From assembly GCA_030830595.1 (NCBI GenBank), contig JAURMS010000302.1, positions 1-10,922 of the forward strand: DNA of 10,922 nt, written 5' to 3'. Shown here piece after piece: positions 1 through 7,143 of the stretch. Positions within the stretch are counted from its first letter, which is position 1, and each line of letters begins with the position of its first letter. The DNA comes from Gammaproteobacteria bacterium. GTDB lineage: Bacteria > Pseudomonadota > Gammaproteobacteria > Steroidobacterales > Steroidobacteraceae. The notes under the pieces were generated by a model that made no database searches, had not been told where the DNA came from, and worked only from the letters and a program-made list of their open reading frames with translations. A program made the position numbers and the translations under genes.

Positions 1-293
1 ACCGTACCCACCGGAAACTCGAGCCGGCCATCGGCGAGTACCCGGGCCTGCAGGCCGTCGGGGATCCACACGGCCCGCTGCTTCGCGGCATAGTCGCTGA
101 ACAGCGGAGTATTGAGGTCATAGACCAGCGCCTGCGCATGCACCCTCAGCTCGCCGCCGGCGACGAAGGCGATGCCCCAGTCACTCAGTCGCTCGGGCGG
201 ATGGGCAGGGTCCAGTGAGCGGATTTCCGGGGTCGGGTGTCCGCATGAGACGAGTCCGACCAGTGACAGCAGCAGGGTGACCAGGCGGGGCAT
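1..293 (-). CDS. N-terminal part of a lipoprotein, probable SO2930-type diheme c-type cytochrome (partial, runs off the left edge)
   Basis: The reading frame opens at an ATG at 293-291 and stays open to base 1, giving 97 residues with the C-terminus missing. The N-terminus is a lipoprotein signal: a hydrophobic stretch from Leu4 to Leu14 ends in the lipobox Leu-Val-Ser-Cys17. The visible mature part includes the stretch VYDLNTPLFSDYAAKQR, which I recognise from memory as characteristic of the family annotated as SO2930-type diheme cytochromes (formerly the HNE_0200 hypothetical family, TIGR03806). That family is known to be encoded beside, or fused to, beta-helix proteins like the one directly upstream. 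The gap to that gene is 2 bases and there is no clear ribosome-binding site of its own, so translation is probably coupled. The heme-binding CxxCH motifs would lie beyond the window, so the cytochrome assignment is by family resemblance and context only. Confidence 0.75.
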   Translation of the reverse strand, partial: MPRLVTLLLSLVGLVSCGHPTPEIRSLDPAHPPERLSDWGIAFVAGGELRVHAQALVYDLNTPLFSDYAAKQRAVWIPDGLQARVLADGRLEFPVGT

Positions 294-295
294 GG

Positions 296-1543
296 TCAGC
301 CGGGAAGCGGCAGCAGGTCGACGGCCGGCAGGGGTGCATGCTGGCAGCGGTGCTGCCGGTCGCCCGTGACCAGCCGCGCGCTGTCGTTGGGGAGGTCCGC
401 GTTCAGCATCTGCGCCGGGTCGTTGTCCAGGCAGATGGCGAACTCCGGCAGCAGGCGGCCCTCCCCATCGAGCTTGGCAGGATTGGCGTAGCCGTCCCAC
501 AGCACGTCGGGCAGGCGGCCGCCGAGCCCCGCCACCGCCAGGCGCAGCGCCTGCAGCTTGAGTCCGTCGGGCGAGGAGCCACCGCCCTCGAAGCGGTTGC
601 CGTGAATGAAGATGGTTTCCGGCCAGGGATCGTAGCCGGGCGCCATCTCCCGCGTGCCCTGGTAGCCGGTAGCGAAATAGCTGCTGACGATGACGTTGGC
701 AGTCTCGTTGCGGCTAATGAAGTTGTCGAAGATCTCGACCCGGTCGTTCGAATTGATCACCACGCCCGACCCTGCCGGCACGCTGGCCACCGGTGTGCCC
801 TCGGCGCCGAAGTTCGGCGTGTTGTTGTCCTCGATGCGGTTCTGGTACACGCGGGTCGAGTGGCCAGGCTGTGGCAGGTCCGGCATGTTGAAGACCAGGA
901 TCCCGCCGGTGTTTTCCCGGACCAGGTTGCCGTAGACGTCTGCGCCGATAGTGTTCTCCACCTCGATGCCCGCCACGTTGCGTTCGGCACGGTTGTTGCG
1001 CACCACCACGTTGCGTGACTGCCCGACGTAGATGCCGGCATCGGAGGCACCGATCGCCACGCAGCCTTCCAGCAGGAGGTTGTCGACCTGCACCGGGTAG
1101 ATACCATAGGCCCCGTTGTCCTCGTGCGAACCGCGGGTCCACTCGGCCCGGACCCGGCGGATCACCACGTTTCGACCCTCGTTGACCTTCAGTCCATCGC
1201 CCGGCGTGTCCTCGATGGCGAGGTCCTCTATGATGATGTCGCTGGCGTTGACCAGCAGCCCCTCGGCGCCCTGCAGCTGGCCTGCAAAGGACAGGATGGT
1301 CTGGTCCATTCCTGCACCGCGCAGGGTCACGCCGGAGACGTTGAGCGACAGCCCTCGGGGCAGCGAGTAGCGCCCCGCGGGAATTTCGATGACCTCGCCT
1401 GGTCGTGCCTCGATCAGTTGCCTTTGCAGCGTGGCACGAAAACCGTCGTCGACCTGCAAAGTCTGAGTCTCTTCCTTCCCGCAGGCGCCAAGGCCCAGCA
1501 TGGACACCAGCACCGCGCCGATCGGCCAGTCGCGTGAACGCAC
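296..1543 (-). CDS. Right-handed parallel beta-helix lipoprotein (TIGR03805-like)
   Basis: This encodes 415 residues from a GTG start at 1543-1541. I chose that start because an AGGGGG ribosome-binding site lies 7 bases upstream and because it puts the signal peptide at the N-terminus; a longer frame to 1630 would add 29 residues ahead of it. The signal ends in the lipobox Leu-Gly-Ala-Cys21, so the protein is probably lipid-anchored in the cell envelope. Residues about 45-320 are a run of short beta-helix coils, with repeated patterns such as NVVIRRVRAEW, NVVVRNNRAERN, ADVYGNLVREN and RVYQNRIEDNN, as in pectate-lyase-like folds. The segments GAYGIYPVQ, ASDAGIYVGQS and NTGGILVFNMP match my memory of TIGR03805. 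The C-terminal part holds two cysteines (371 and 400) that could pair. The next gene begins 2 bases after the stop. The family's function is unknown; carbohydrate binding is only a guess from the fold. Confidence 0.9.
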   Translation of the reverse strand: MRSRDWPIGAVLVSMLGLGACGKEETQTLQVDDGFRATLQRQLIEARPGEVIEIPAGRYSLPRGLSLNVSGVTLRGAGMDQTILSFAGQLQGAEGLLVNASDIIIEDLAIEDTPGDGLKVNEGRNVVIRRVRAEWTRGSHEDNGAYGIYPVQVDNLLLEGCVAIGASDAGIYVGQSRNVVVRNNRAERNVAGIEVENTIGADVYGNLVRENTGGILVFNMPDLPQPGHSTRVYQNRIEDNNTPNFGAEGTPVASVPAGSGVVINSNDRVEIFDNFISRNETANVIVSSYFATGYQGTREMAPGYDPWPETIFIHGNRFEGGGSSPDGLKLQALRLAVAGLGGRLPDVLWDGYANPAKLDGEGRLLPEFAICLDNDPAQMLNADLPNDSARLVTGDRQHRCQHAPLPAVDLLPLPG

Positions 1544-1665
1544 CCCATTACCCCCTGTTTTTATTGAAGATACCGATCCAGTCCACGGCTGTCTACGCGG
1601 CTGCCTTTCAACATAAGTATTCATACCCACGTTTTGAGCCGAGGGCGACGGGATAATCCTTGCCC
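1544..1665. other. Divergent intergenic region between the beta-helix gene and the diguanylate cyclase gene
   Basis: This 122-base gap separates two divergently transcribed units, so it must hold or overlap the promoters of both. It is visibly richer in A and T than its surroundings. I find no convincing paired -35 and -10 boxes on either strand. A GATAAT hexamer at 1652-1657 lies only 8 bases before the plus-strand ATG. The hexamer CGGCTG occurs twice with a 12-base period (1586-1591 and 1598-1603), which could be a binding site or chance. No terminator is expected or seen here. Confidence 0.5.
1551..1556 (-). promoter_or_regulatory. Ribosome-binding site deciding the beta-helix gene start
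   Basis: On the minus strand this reads AGGGGG and sits 7 bases before the GTG at 1543. It favours the GTG over the longer frame starting at 1630, which would put the lipoprotein signal 29 residues inside the protein. The same hexamer precedes the TonB receptor gene. Confidence 0.65.
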
Positions 1666-2850
1666 ATGACCCCGCAAATCACGGATGAGATTACCCGGCG
1701 TCTCCTGCTCGGGCAGGACGTCAATCCGCCAGCACCGACGGTCGACTGGCACCACGAGCGGCAGTCGCTGGGCGAGGGCGTCCTGCTTTGGCTGATGCGG
1801 ATCGCCCTGGCACTGCACCTCATGCTGCCTGTCGCCGCGCTGCTGGGCTGGCTGCCGCTGGATCGGCAGGTCTGGCTGGAGAGCGCCATGGCGCTCCTGC
1901 TGGCGATCGGTCTTGTCACGTGGCCCCGGCTGGGGCCTGCCCAGCGTGAGTGGGCAGGCTGGCTGATCATGGCCGCTGTGGTCGTCGACTGGAGCAGTGG
2001 ACTGCTGCTGGGTGACGAGTCGCTGGCCGTTCGGGCGATGGTGACCGGTTTCCTGTACCTGCCGCTGCTGCTGGTCGCCCTGTCGCTGATGAGTGTCCGG
2101 ACGCCATGGCTGGCCCGCGCCACCTTGCTGCTCATGGCAGCCGTTTACCTCGTGGGGGCTCAGCGCCCGACCCTCGCTGGCTTGCCCTTCCTGGGCTGGC
2201 GACTGCCGCTGGCCTTTCTCGCCGCCTATGGACTGCTGCTGCACTATCTCGGTGTGTGGGTGAGGCAGGTCGATGCCCTGATGGCGAGCCTCAACCGCGA
2301 GTCGGTGCTCGCCAAGGCAGCGGCGACCGATGCCCTGACCGGCCTGCCCAACCGGCGTGCCGCGGAGGCCATGATCGACACCGCGCTGCAGGCGGGCAAG
2401 CCGCTCGCGCTGCTGTCCATCGACGTCGACCATTTCAAGGACGTCAACGACGCCTTTGGCCACGAGGGAGGCGATGCCGTGTTGTGCTCCCTGGCCAGGA
2501 CGCTTGCGGCGCATCTCCGTTCGTCGGACACTGTCTGCCGATGGGGTGGCGAGGAGTTCCTGGTGCTGTTGACCGGAGCCGAAGCGGACGAGGCGGTGCG
2601 GATCGCGGGCAGGCTCAGGAGGGCCGTCCGCGATGAATCGGGGGGCTGGCTGGCGCCGGTGACCGTCAGTGTCGGTATCGCCTGGGCCCGACAGGGCGAC
2701 GCAACACCGGACGTCGTGCGCCGGGCGGATGCGGCCATGTACCGGGCCAAGGGCGCGGGGCGTGATCGCGTGGTGGTGGCGGGCTCCAAGTCTGGCGTCA
2801 TCCCCTTGCGCCATCCGGATCCCGGACTGGCAGACCGACGAGCCTCCTGA
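1666..2850 (+). CDS. Membrane-anchored diguanylate cyclase (GGDEF domain, GGEEF motif)
   Basis: This 394-residue protein should make cyclic di-GMP from two GTP at the inner membrane. Residues about 37-196 form five or six hydrophobic segments, an uncharacterised membrane sensor module. The GGDEF domain fills about 215-372. It carries the opening signature TDALTGLPNRR (221-231), the metal- and base-binding block DVDHFKDVNDAFGHEGGD (253-270) and the active-site GGEEF (294-298). An RxxD motif (RSSD, 285-288) lies exactly five residues before GGEEF, which is the inhibitory product-binding I-site spacing, so feedback inhibition is expected. All key residues are present, so I call it catalytically active. 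I chose the ATG at 1666; a TTG at 1660 would add two residues. No strong ribosome-binding site is visible. The stop overlaps the next start as TGATG, so translation is probably coupled to the downstream membrane protein. Confidence 0.95.
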   Translation: MTPQITDEITRRLLLGQDVNPPAPTVDWHHERQSLGEGVLLWLMRIALALHLMLPVAALLGWLPLDRQVWLESAMALLLAIGLVTWPRLGPAQREWAGWLIMAAVVVDWSSGLLLGDESLAVRAMVTGFLYLPLLLVALSLMSVRTPWLARATLLLMAAVYLVGAQRPTLAGLPFLGWRLPLAFLAAYGLLLHYLGVWVRQVDALMASLNRESVLAKAAATDALTGLPNRRAAEAMIDTALQAGKPLALLSIDVDHFKDVNDAFGHEGGDAVLCSLARTLAAHLRSSDTVCRWGGEEFLVLLTGAEADEAVRIAGRLRRAVRDESGGWLAPVTVSVGIAWARQGDATPDVVRRADAAMYRAKGAGRDRVVVAGSKSGVIPLRHPDPGLADRRAS

Positions 2851-3698
2851 TGGCAGGCAGGTTCAGGCGCAGCTGGGCACTGGCCGGCATGGCGCTGGGC
2901 CTGATCCGGCGCGATCGCAGCCTGCTGGTGTTCCCACTCCTGTCGGGTGCAGCGGCATTGCTGGTGATCGCCAGTTTCGTCCTGCCGCTGATGAACGAGG
3001 GGCGCCTGGCTGCCTGGGCCGAGCAGCCCGAAGCCGCCGCCTATGGCTGGATGTTCCTGTTCTACGTGGCCATGTACTTCGTCACCTTGTTCTTCAACAC
3101 GGCACTGGCGAGCGTGGCGCTGCTGCACCTGTCCGGTACCCCGGCCACCTGGAGGGACGGGCTCGCGCGCGCCAGTTCGCGCCTGCCTGCCATCTTCGGT
3201 TATGCAGTACTGGCCGCCACGGTGGGTACGCTGCTGCGCATGCTGGAGGAGCGCCTCGGCTGGATCGGCCGGGCCGTGACGGCGGTGCTCGGCGTGACCT
3301 GGACGGTGGTGACCTTCCTGGTGGTGCCGGTCCTGGCGGCCGAGGGCAAGGGGCCGGTCGATACCTTGAAGGAGAGTGGCCGACTCTTGCGCACGACCTG
3401 GGGTGAAAACCTGATCGGCCAGGGCGGGATCGGTGCGGTGGTCACCCTGGCTTACCTGCTGGTTGGTCTCCTCGGCATCATCGGCCTGGTGGTCGCCGAG
3501 TCGGTGGCCGGCAGTGCGGGCCTGATCATTGCCCTGGTCATCCTGGTTGCTGCGATGGTGACACTGGCCGTGGTGCATGCAGCGATGTCCGGCACCTACG
3601 CGGCGGCGCTCTACGTCTACGCCACCCGTCAGGAAGCGCCGCCGGGCGTGCCGGCCGGACTGATGGCAGAGGCCTTCGCACCCAAGAAGCAGGGCTGA
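2850..3698 (+). CDS. Polytopic membrane protein, DUF6159-like
   Basis: This 282-residue integral membrane protein has no recognisable catalytic motif. A short cytoplasmic-looking N-terminus rich in Arg (RFRRSW, then LIRRDRSLLVFP) is followed by hydrophobic segments at about 26-48, 66-94, 112-131, 140-163 and a long block at 193-258 that probably holds two or three segments. The N-terminal pattern, and the loop EGKGPVDTLKESGRLLRTTW at 165-184, match my memory of the DUF6159 family, whose function is not known. The ATG overlaps the cyclase stop codon by one base and the next gene starts 9 bases after the stop, so it belongs to the same transcription unit. A role with the cyclase is an inference from linkage only. 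Confidence 0.75.
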   Translation: MAGRFRRSWALAGMALGLIRRDRSLLVFPLLSGAAALLVIASFVLPLMNEGRLAAWAEQPEAAAYGWMFLFYVAMYFVTLFFNTALASVALLHLSGTPATWRDGLARASSRLPAIFGYAVLAATVGTLLRMLEERLGWIGRAVTAVLGVTWTVVTFLVVPVLAAEGKGPVDTLKESGRLLRTTWGENLIGQGGIGAVVTLAYLLVGLLGIIGLVVAESVAGSAGLIIALVILVAAMVTLAVVHAAMSGTYAAALYVYATRQEAPPGVPAGLMAEAFAPKKQG

Positions 3699-3707
3699 GC
3701 CACGAGC

Positions 3708-5351
3708 ATGTCCACCCTCGAGGAGCGGCTGGCTGCGATCGAGCGCCGACTCGAGGCACTGGAAAGCCGGCAGGCGGCCGAGTCAGCGCCCGCCCCAACC
3801 CCCGAACAGACCTGGCGCGCCTACGAGCGCCTGCGCGAGACACCCGCTGCACAGCCGGGCTCGCCCCGCGACTTCCCGGTGACCCAGATTCTCGGCTGGA
3901 CCGGAGCGAGCGCGATCGTGCTTGCCATGGCTTACCTCATCCGCCTGGGACTGGAGTCGGGTTGGCTCACGCCGGCGAGGCAGCTCGGCCTGGCGCTGCT
4001 GGCCGCTGGCGGGCTGATCGCCGGCGGTCTGCGCCTGCGTGCCGAGGATCGGGCCTATGCCGGGCTGCTGCCGGCGGGCGGACTGGTCATTCTTTATCTT
4101 GTGATCTACGGCGCCCACCTGCTGTACGGTTTCATCGACGCCCGGACGGCGGCGGTACTGGTGATCCTGACCAGCCTGGCTACGTTAGGGTTGGGGCGAT
4201 TGTTCGCCAGCGAGTTGTATGCACTGTTCGCGGTCATAGGCTCGTATTCCGCGCCGTTCCTGCTGCCGGCTTCCTACGCATCGGTCACGGACCTGGTGAT
4301 TTATTACTCGGCCTGGAGCGCGACTTTCTGTGCCTACTCGATCTGGACCGGGAGTCGACGCCCCTACCTGCTGGCGGCTTATCTCGCCCTGCTCGGTTTC
4401 AACCAGCTCTGGCGCGAACTTGCGCCGGCACAGTGGCAGGCAGCCCTGGTGTTCCAGCTGGCTCACCTGGCCATTTTCCTGGCGGGCACCACGGTGTATT
4501 CGCTGCGCCACAAGTCGCCCCTCGGCACTGCGGAGGCCCTGGCCCATCTGCCGCTGCTCCTGATTTTCTACGCGCTGCAGTACGAACTGTTGGCCTTGCA
4601 CGTGCCGGATGCGGCGCCCTGGATTGCGCTGGGCAGCGCGGCGCTGGTCGCCATGGCCGCAGGCGTGGCCACCCGGCTGGGGCTGCCTTCAAGGGCGGGC
4701 ACGCTGCTGGCCGGTACTTACGCGGCCCTGGTGGTGTTCCACGCCGGCTATGTGGAGCTGCTGCCGGAGCGTTTTGCCCCCTGGGTGGGCGCGCTGACCT
4801 TGCCGCTGGCCGTTGTGATCACCCTCGCTGGTGACCGCAAGCGGCTGTCCGGCATCGCCCAGCCCATGCGGGTGCTGCTGGCAGTGGTCTTCCTGCTCAA
4901 CTATCTGCGCGTGACCCTCTCCTGGGAGGCGCAGGGCGACTGGCTGGCCCTGCTGTACGGCATCGAGCTCTATGTAGGCTATGCGCTGGTTCGCCATCGT
5001 CCGGAGATCAAGGATCTCGGCGTGGCAGCGCTTGTCCTCGGCCACGTGGCGGTCCTGGCAGGGGCCATGCAACTGCTCGACGACCGGTTCCTGGTCTCGC
5101 TCGCATGGGGAGTGACCGGCCTCGCGGCGCTCGGCCTGGCTTTTCGCCTGCGTGATCCCTTACTTGGCAAGTCTTCGCTGCTGGTGTTCGCGGCGTCCGC
5201 GGTAAAGGTGTTCGTCTTCGACCTGTCAGGCGCGGCCCCGTTGGCGCGCATCGGCTCCCTGCTGGTGCTTGGTGCCACCCTCTACGCCGGTGGCTGGATG
5301 TACCGACGTATTCAGGCGATGGAGGTCACGGGCGGGGCGCGGAGCGGGTGA
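3708..5351 (+). CDS. DUF2339-like polytopic membrane protein with N-terminal coiled coil
   Basis: This encodes 547 residues. Residues 2-24 (LEERLAAIERRLEALESRQ) form a heptad-patterned charged helix, likely a short coiled coil, followed by a Pro/Ala-rich linker to about residue 55. From about 62 to the C-terminus the protein is almost continuous hydrophobic segments, well over ten. The segment GGLVILYLVIYGAHLLYGFI, and the pattern ELYALFAVIGSYSAPFLLP a little further on, fit my memory of the DUF2339 membrane family. No enzymatic motif is visible and the function of the family is unknown. It is the last gene of a three-gene unit with the cyclase and the DUF6159-like protein. Its last 26 bases overlap the end of the convergent cytochrome c gene, so the two transcripts must be complementary at their 3' ends unless they stop very sharply. 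Confidence 0.85.
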   Translation: MSTLEERLAAIERRLEALESRQAAESAPAPTPEQTWRAYERLRETPAAQPGSPRDFPVTQILGWTGASAIVLAMAYLIRLGLESGWLTPARQLGLALLAAGGLIAGGLRLRAEDRAYAGLLPAGGLVILYLVIYGAHLLYGFIDARTAAVLVILTSLATLGLGRLFASELYALFAVIGSYSAPFLLPASYASVTDLVIYYSAWSATFCAYSIWTGSRRPYLLAAYLALLGFNQLWRELAPAQWQAALVFQLAHLAIFLAGTTVYSLRHKSPLGTAEALAHLPLLLIFYALQYELLALHVPDAAPWIALGSAALVAMAAGVATRLGLPSRAGTLLAGTYAALVVFHAGYVELLPERFAPWVGALTLPLAVVITLAGDRKRLSGIAQPMRVLLAVVFLLNYLRVTLSWEAQGDWLALLYGIELYVGYALVRHRPEIKDLGVAALVLGHVAVLAGAMQLLDDRFLVSLAWGVTGLAALGLAFRLRDPLLGKSSLLVFAASAVKVFVFDLSGAAPLARIGSLLVLGATLYAGGWMYRRIQAMEVTGGARSG

Positions 5352-5715
5352 GATACTCCGCCAGGCGCAAGGCCTCCGGCGCCTGAAGGGTGTTGTGATG
5401 CGCCATCAGGGTGCCCGGCACGAGGCGTTCCGCGCCGGTGATCCATGCAACCAGGGTAGGTCGATTCCATACCAGTCCGGACTGCTTGAGTGCTGCCGAG
5501 TAAGGGTAGTCGGTGGCCGTGCCAGCGGGCTTGTCGGCAATGTTCGTGAGGGGTGGCCCGATCCTGTGGGGCGTCTCGGGTCCGAGCGCATGACAGGCCT
5601 GGCAGGCGAGACGAAAGAGGGTCTCGCCATCAAGAGGGGTATCGGCCCGGACAGCGCAGGGGTTCGACACCAGCAGCCAGGCAAGCGTCAGTATCACGGT
5701 GCGGGAGGCGCTCAT
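5326..5715 (-). CDS. Periplasmic class I monoheme cytochrome c
   Basis: This 129-residue protein has a Sec signal peptide (hydrophobic core about 6-18, probable cleavage after AVRA at residue 24). The mature part carries one covalent heme motif, CQACH (38-42), with His42 as the near-side ligand. The conserved GPPL lies at 53-56, a YPYSAALKQSGLVW helix at 70-83, and PGTLM at 100-104, where Met104 is the expected distal ligand. This order is that of small soluble class I cytochromes of the c2/c550 type. Its ATG overlaps the stop of the upstream flavoprotein gene as ATGA, and an AGGCGG-like ribosome-binding site lies inside that gene, so the two are co-translated. The context suggests it accepts electrons from the flavoprotein and passes them to the respiratory chain; that role is inferred. 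It is convergent with the DUF2339 gene and overlaps it by 26 bases. Confidence 0.93.
   Translation of the reverse strand: MSASRTVILTLAWLLVSNPCAVRADTPLDGETLFRLACQACHALGPETPHRIGPPLTNIADKPAGTATDYPYSAALKQSGLVWNRPTLVAWITGAERLVPGTLMAHHNTLQAPEALRLAEYLTRSAPRP
5362..5385 (+). terminator. GC-rich hairpin 10 bases after the DUF2339 gene (weak terminator candidate)
   Basis: CAGGCGC (5362-5368) and GCGCCTG (5379-5385) are perfect 7-base inverted arms around a 10-base loop. It begins 10 bases after the DUF2339 stop. There is no T-tract after it on the plus strand, so it is not a classical intrinsic terminator; it could stabilise the 3' end of the transcript. It also lies inside the coding region of the cytochrome c gene on the other strand, so the repeat could simply reflect Ala/Glu/Leu/Arg codons. 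Confidence 0.3.
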
Positions 5716-7124
5716 GCGAACCGCCTGGCGAGTTCCAGGCAGGCGCGCTCTGCGGATTCCATGGCGCCTTCCATGCCGCTGTGTGCATAGGCCGTGTGTT
5801 CGCCGGCGAAGAAGATCCGGTCCTGCGGCCTGTGCAGGGCCCTGAACACCGCACCGGTCTGGCCCGGTTGCCAGATGGCCCAGGCGCCGCCGTTGAGCGG
5901 TTCCCGCTGCCAGCGCACCAGGCCCATGGGCTGCAGGCCGTCGGCCGCATCGGGCATCAGGCGGCGCAATCGTTGGTCGATGAAGGCGGCGGCTGCCTCA
6001 TCGTCCAGGGCATCGGTGTCCGCGCAGGCACTGCCGGTGATCCACACGGTCACCAGGTAAGGTCCTCCGTCGTTGACCGGCCTGACGAAGATCCGGCCCA
6101 GTGCTCCATCGGTCCACCAGCCGCCTGAGCGTCCCGCTGACTTCCAGGTTGGGGCATCCAGCCGGTAATGGGCCTGGGTGACCTTCTGGTAGCGGACGTT
6201 CTCGATGGCCTGCCATTGGTCTTCGGGCAGCCCGGGTGAAAAATGGACGTTGCGCAGGGCGGGTGCGGGCAGTGTGATCACGACTGCCTCGGCATCGAGC
6301 ACGGTTCCATCCTTGAGTTCGGCGCTGACCCGATCCCCGCGGGTGTGCAGTCCGATGACTTGTTTGTCCAGTTCCACCGGCGTGTTCAGGCTGGCGGCCA
6401 TGGCCTCTGGCAACCGTTGGTTACCGCCCCGAACCTCGAGCACCGGACGGCGGAACGCCATGGCCCGGGAGATGCCCTGCTGCACGCGGAACATCGACAG
6501 CAGTGAGGTGGTGGACAGGGAGTCACCGTAACTCAGGTTCGACTCGAGCAGGGCGATGGCGGATTCCGGTACGTCGTTCCGGCGCAGGAAATCCAGCACC
6601 GACACGTCCGTGGCTGCCAATTCCGGTGAGCACCAGTCGTAGGAGGTCACCAGTGGGCTTGGCTTGAGCAGTGCCGCAGAAAGCTGTTCCGGCCTGACCT
6701 GGTGCAGCGCCTCGGGCAGTGGATTATCCGGAGAGGTGGGCCAATCGTCGCGAAGCACCGTACGGCCCTGGATCAGGTAGTCCAAGGGTAGGCCTCGCGG
6801 AGGCGGCTGAAGGGCCACTCCAAGCCGCTCCGCAGTGGCGATGATACGGCCGTAATTGGGGCCGATCAGGTTGCCGCCGGCTTCGGAGTGCAGCGGGGCC
6901 TCGCCAAGGGTACGTAGCCGTCCGCCGACCCGCTTGCGGGCCTCGACCACGCGGACGCCAAAGCCCAGTGCCTGCAGGAGACTGGATGCGTAGAGGCCGG
7001 CAAGACCCGCACCGACCACCAATACCTGCGGACCGGACGCCCGACCGAAGGCGGCGCTTGCGGCCAGCGCCAGGGTTCCTGTCAGGAACCGGCGCCGGCC
7101 GCGTTGTCTGCGCGCGTCGATCAG
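5712..7124 (-). CDS. Tat-exported FAD-dependent amine oxidase-fold protein, probable CTG start
   Basis: This is a flavoprotein of the monoamine oxidase family, 470 residues if it starts at the CTG at 7124-7122. The FAD-binding signature GAGLAG is at 38-43, the ribose-binding Glu and GGR of VVEARKRVGGR are at about 59-69, GGNQRLPEAM lies mid-protein, and the C-terminal FAD motif IFFAGEHT is followed by HSGMEGAMESAERA. A TTG at 7022 would cut off the first Rossmann strand (PQVLVV), so it is not a likely start. Upstream in the same frame is a twin-arginine signal, GRRRFLTGTLALAASAAFG, which implies export folded with FAD. The frame opens after a stop at 7154-7152 and offers no ATG, GTG or TTG before the Tat motif. 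The CTG has GCGGGA 3 bases upstream and lies 19 bases after the receptor stop. Substrate unknown: an amine is the family norm, but other amino-type or carotenoid-like substrates cannot be excluded. Confidence 0.85.
   Translation of the reverse strand: MIDARRQRGRRRFLTGTLALAASAAFGRASGPQVLVVGAGLAGLYASSLLQALGFGVRVVEARKRVGGRLRTLGEAPLHSEAGGNLIGPNYGRIIATAERLGVALQPPPRGLPLDYLIQGRTVLRDDWPTSPDNPLPEALHQVRPEQLSAALLKPSPLVTSYDWCSPELAATDVSVLDFLRRNDVPESAIALLESNLSYGDSLSTTSLLSMFRVQQGISRAMAFRRPVLEVRGGNQRLPEAMAASLNTPVELDKQVIGLHTRGDRVSAELKDGTVLDAEAVVITLPAPALRNVHFSPGLPEDQWQAIENVRYQKVTQAHYRLDAPTWKSAGRSGGWWTDGALGRIFVRPVNDGGPYLVTVWITGSACADTDALDDEAAAAFIDQRLRRLMPDAADGLQPMGLVRWQREPLNGGAWAIWQPGQTGAVFRALHRPQDRIFFAGEHTAYAHSGMEGAMESAERACLELARRFA
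7074..7090. repeat. 17-base palindrome inside the Tat-signal coding region
   Basis: GGTTCCTG and CAGGAACC are perfect 8-base inverted arms around a single central base. It lies about 54-70 bases after the end of the receptor gene and encodes part of the Tat signal (RFLTGT) of the flavoprotein. As RNA it would fold to a 7-base stem with a 3-base loop near the start of the flavoprotein message. It may be a regulatory hairpin, an operator, or chance. Confidence 0.45.
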
Positions 7125-7143
7125 GCGTCCCGCAAGCCTGGGC

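Noticed and set aside
338..1142. Open frames overlapping the beta-helix gene on both strands (226 and 142 codons)
   Set aside because: They are shifted or antisense shadows of the beta-helix repeats with low-complexity composition and no start-site support.
1586..1603. Direct repeat CGGCTG with 12-base period as a regulator site
   Set aside because: Only two six-base copies in GC-rich DNA; too short to claim as a site, so it is mentioned only in the intergenic entry.
1544..1630. 29-residue N-terminal extension of the beta-helix protein
   Set aside because: It would bury the lipoprotein signal inside the protein, and the GTG at 1543 has a good ribosome-binding site.
1652..1657. GATAAT as a -10 box giving a leaderless message for the cyclase
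   Set aside because: The hexamer is one base off consensus and the spacing to the ATG would fit, but there is no -35 box at a usable distance (nearest TTGAGC is 12 bases away).
1621..3578. Long minus-strand open frames (about 397 and 444 codons) opposite the cyclase and DUF6159-like genes
   Set aside because: They translate to Gln/His/Arg/Pro-rich sequence with no domain, and lie fully antisense to genes with clear motifs. Long antisense frames are expected in GC-rich DNA.
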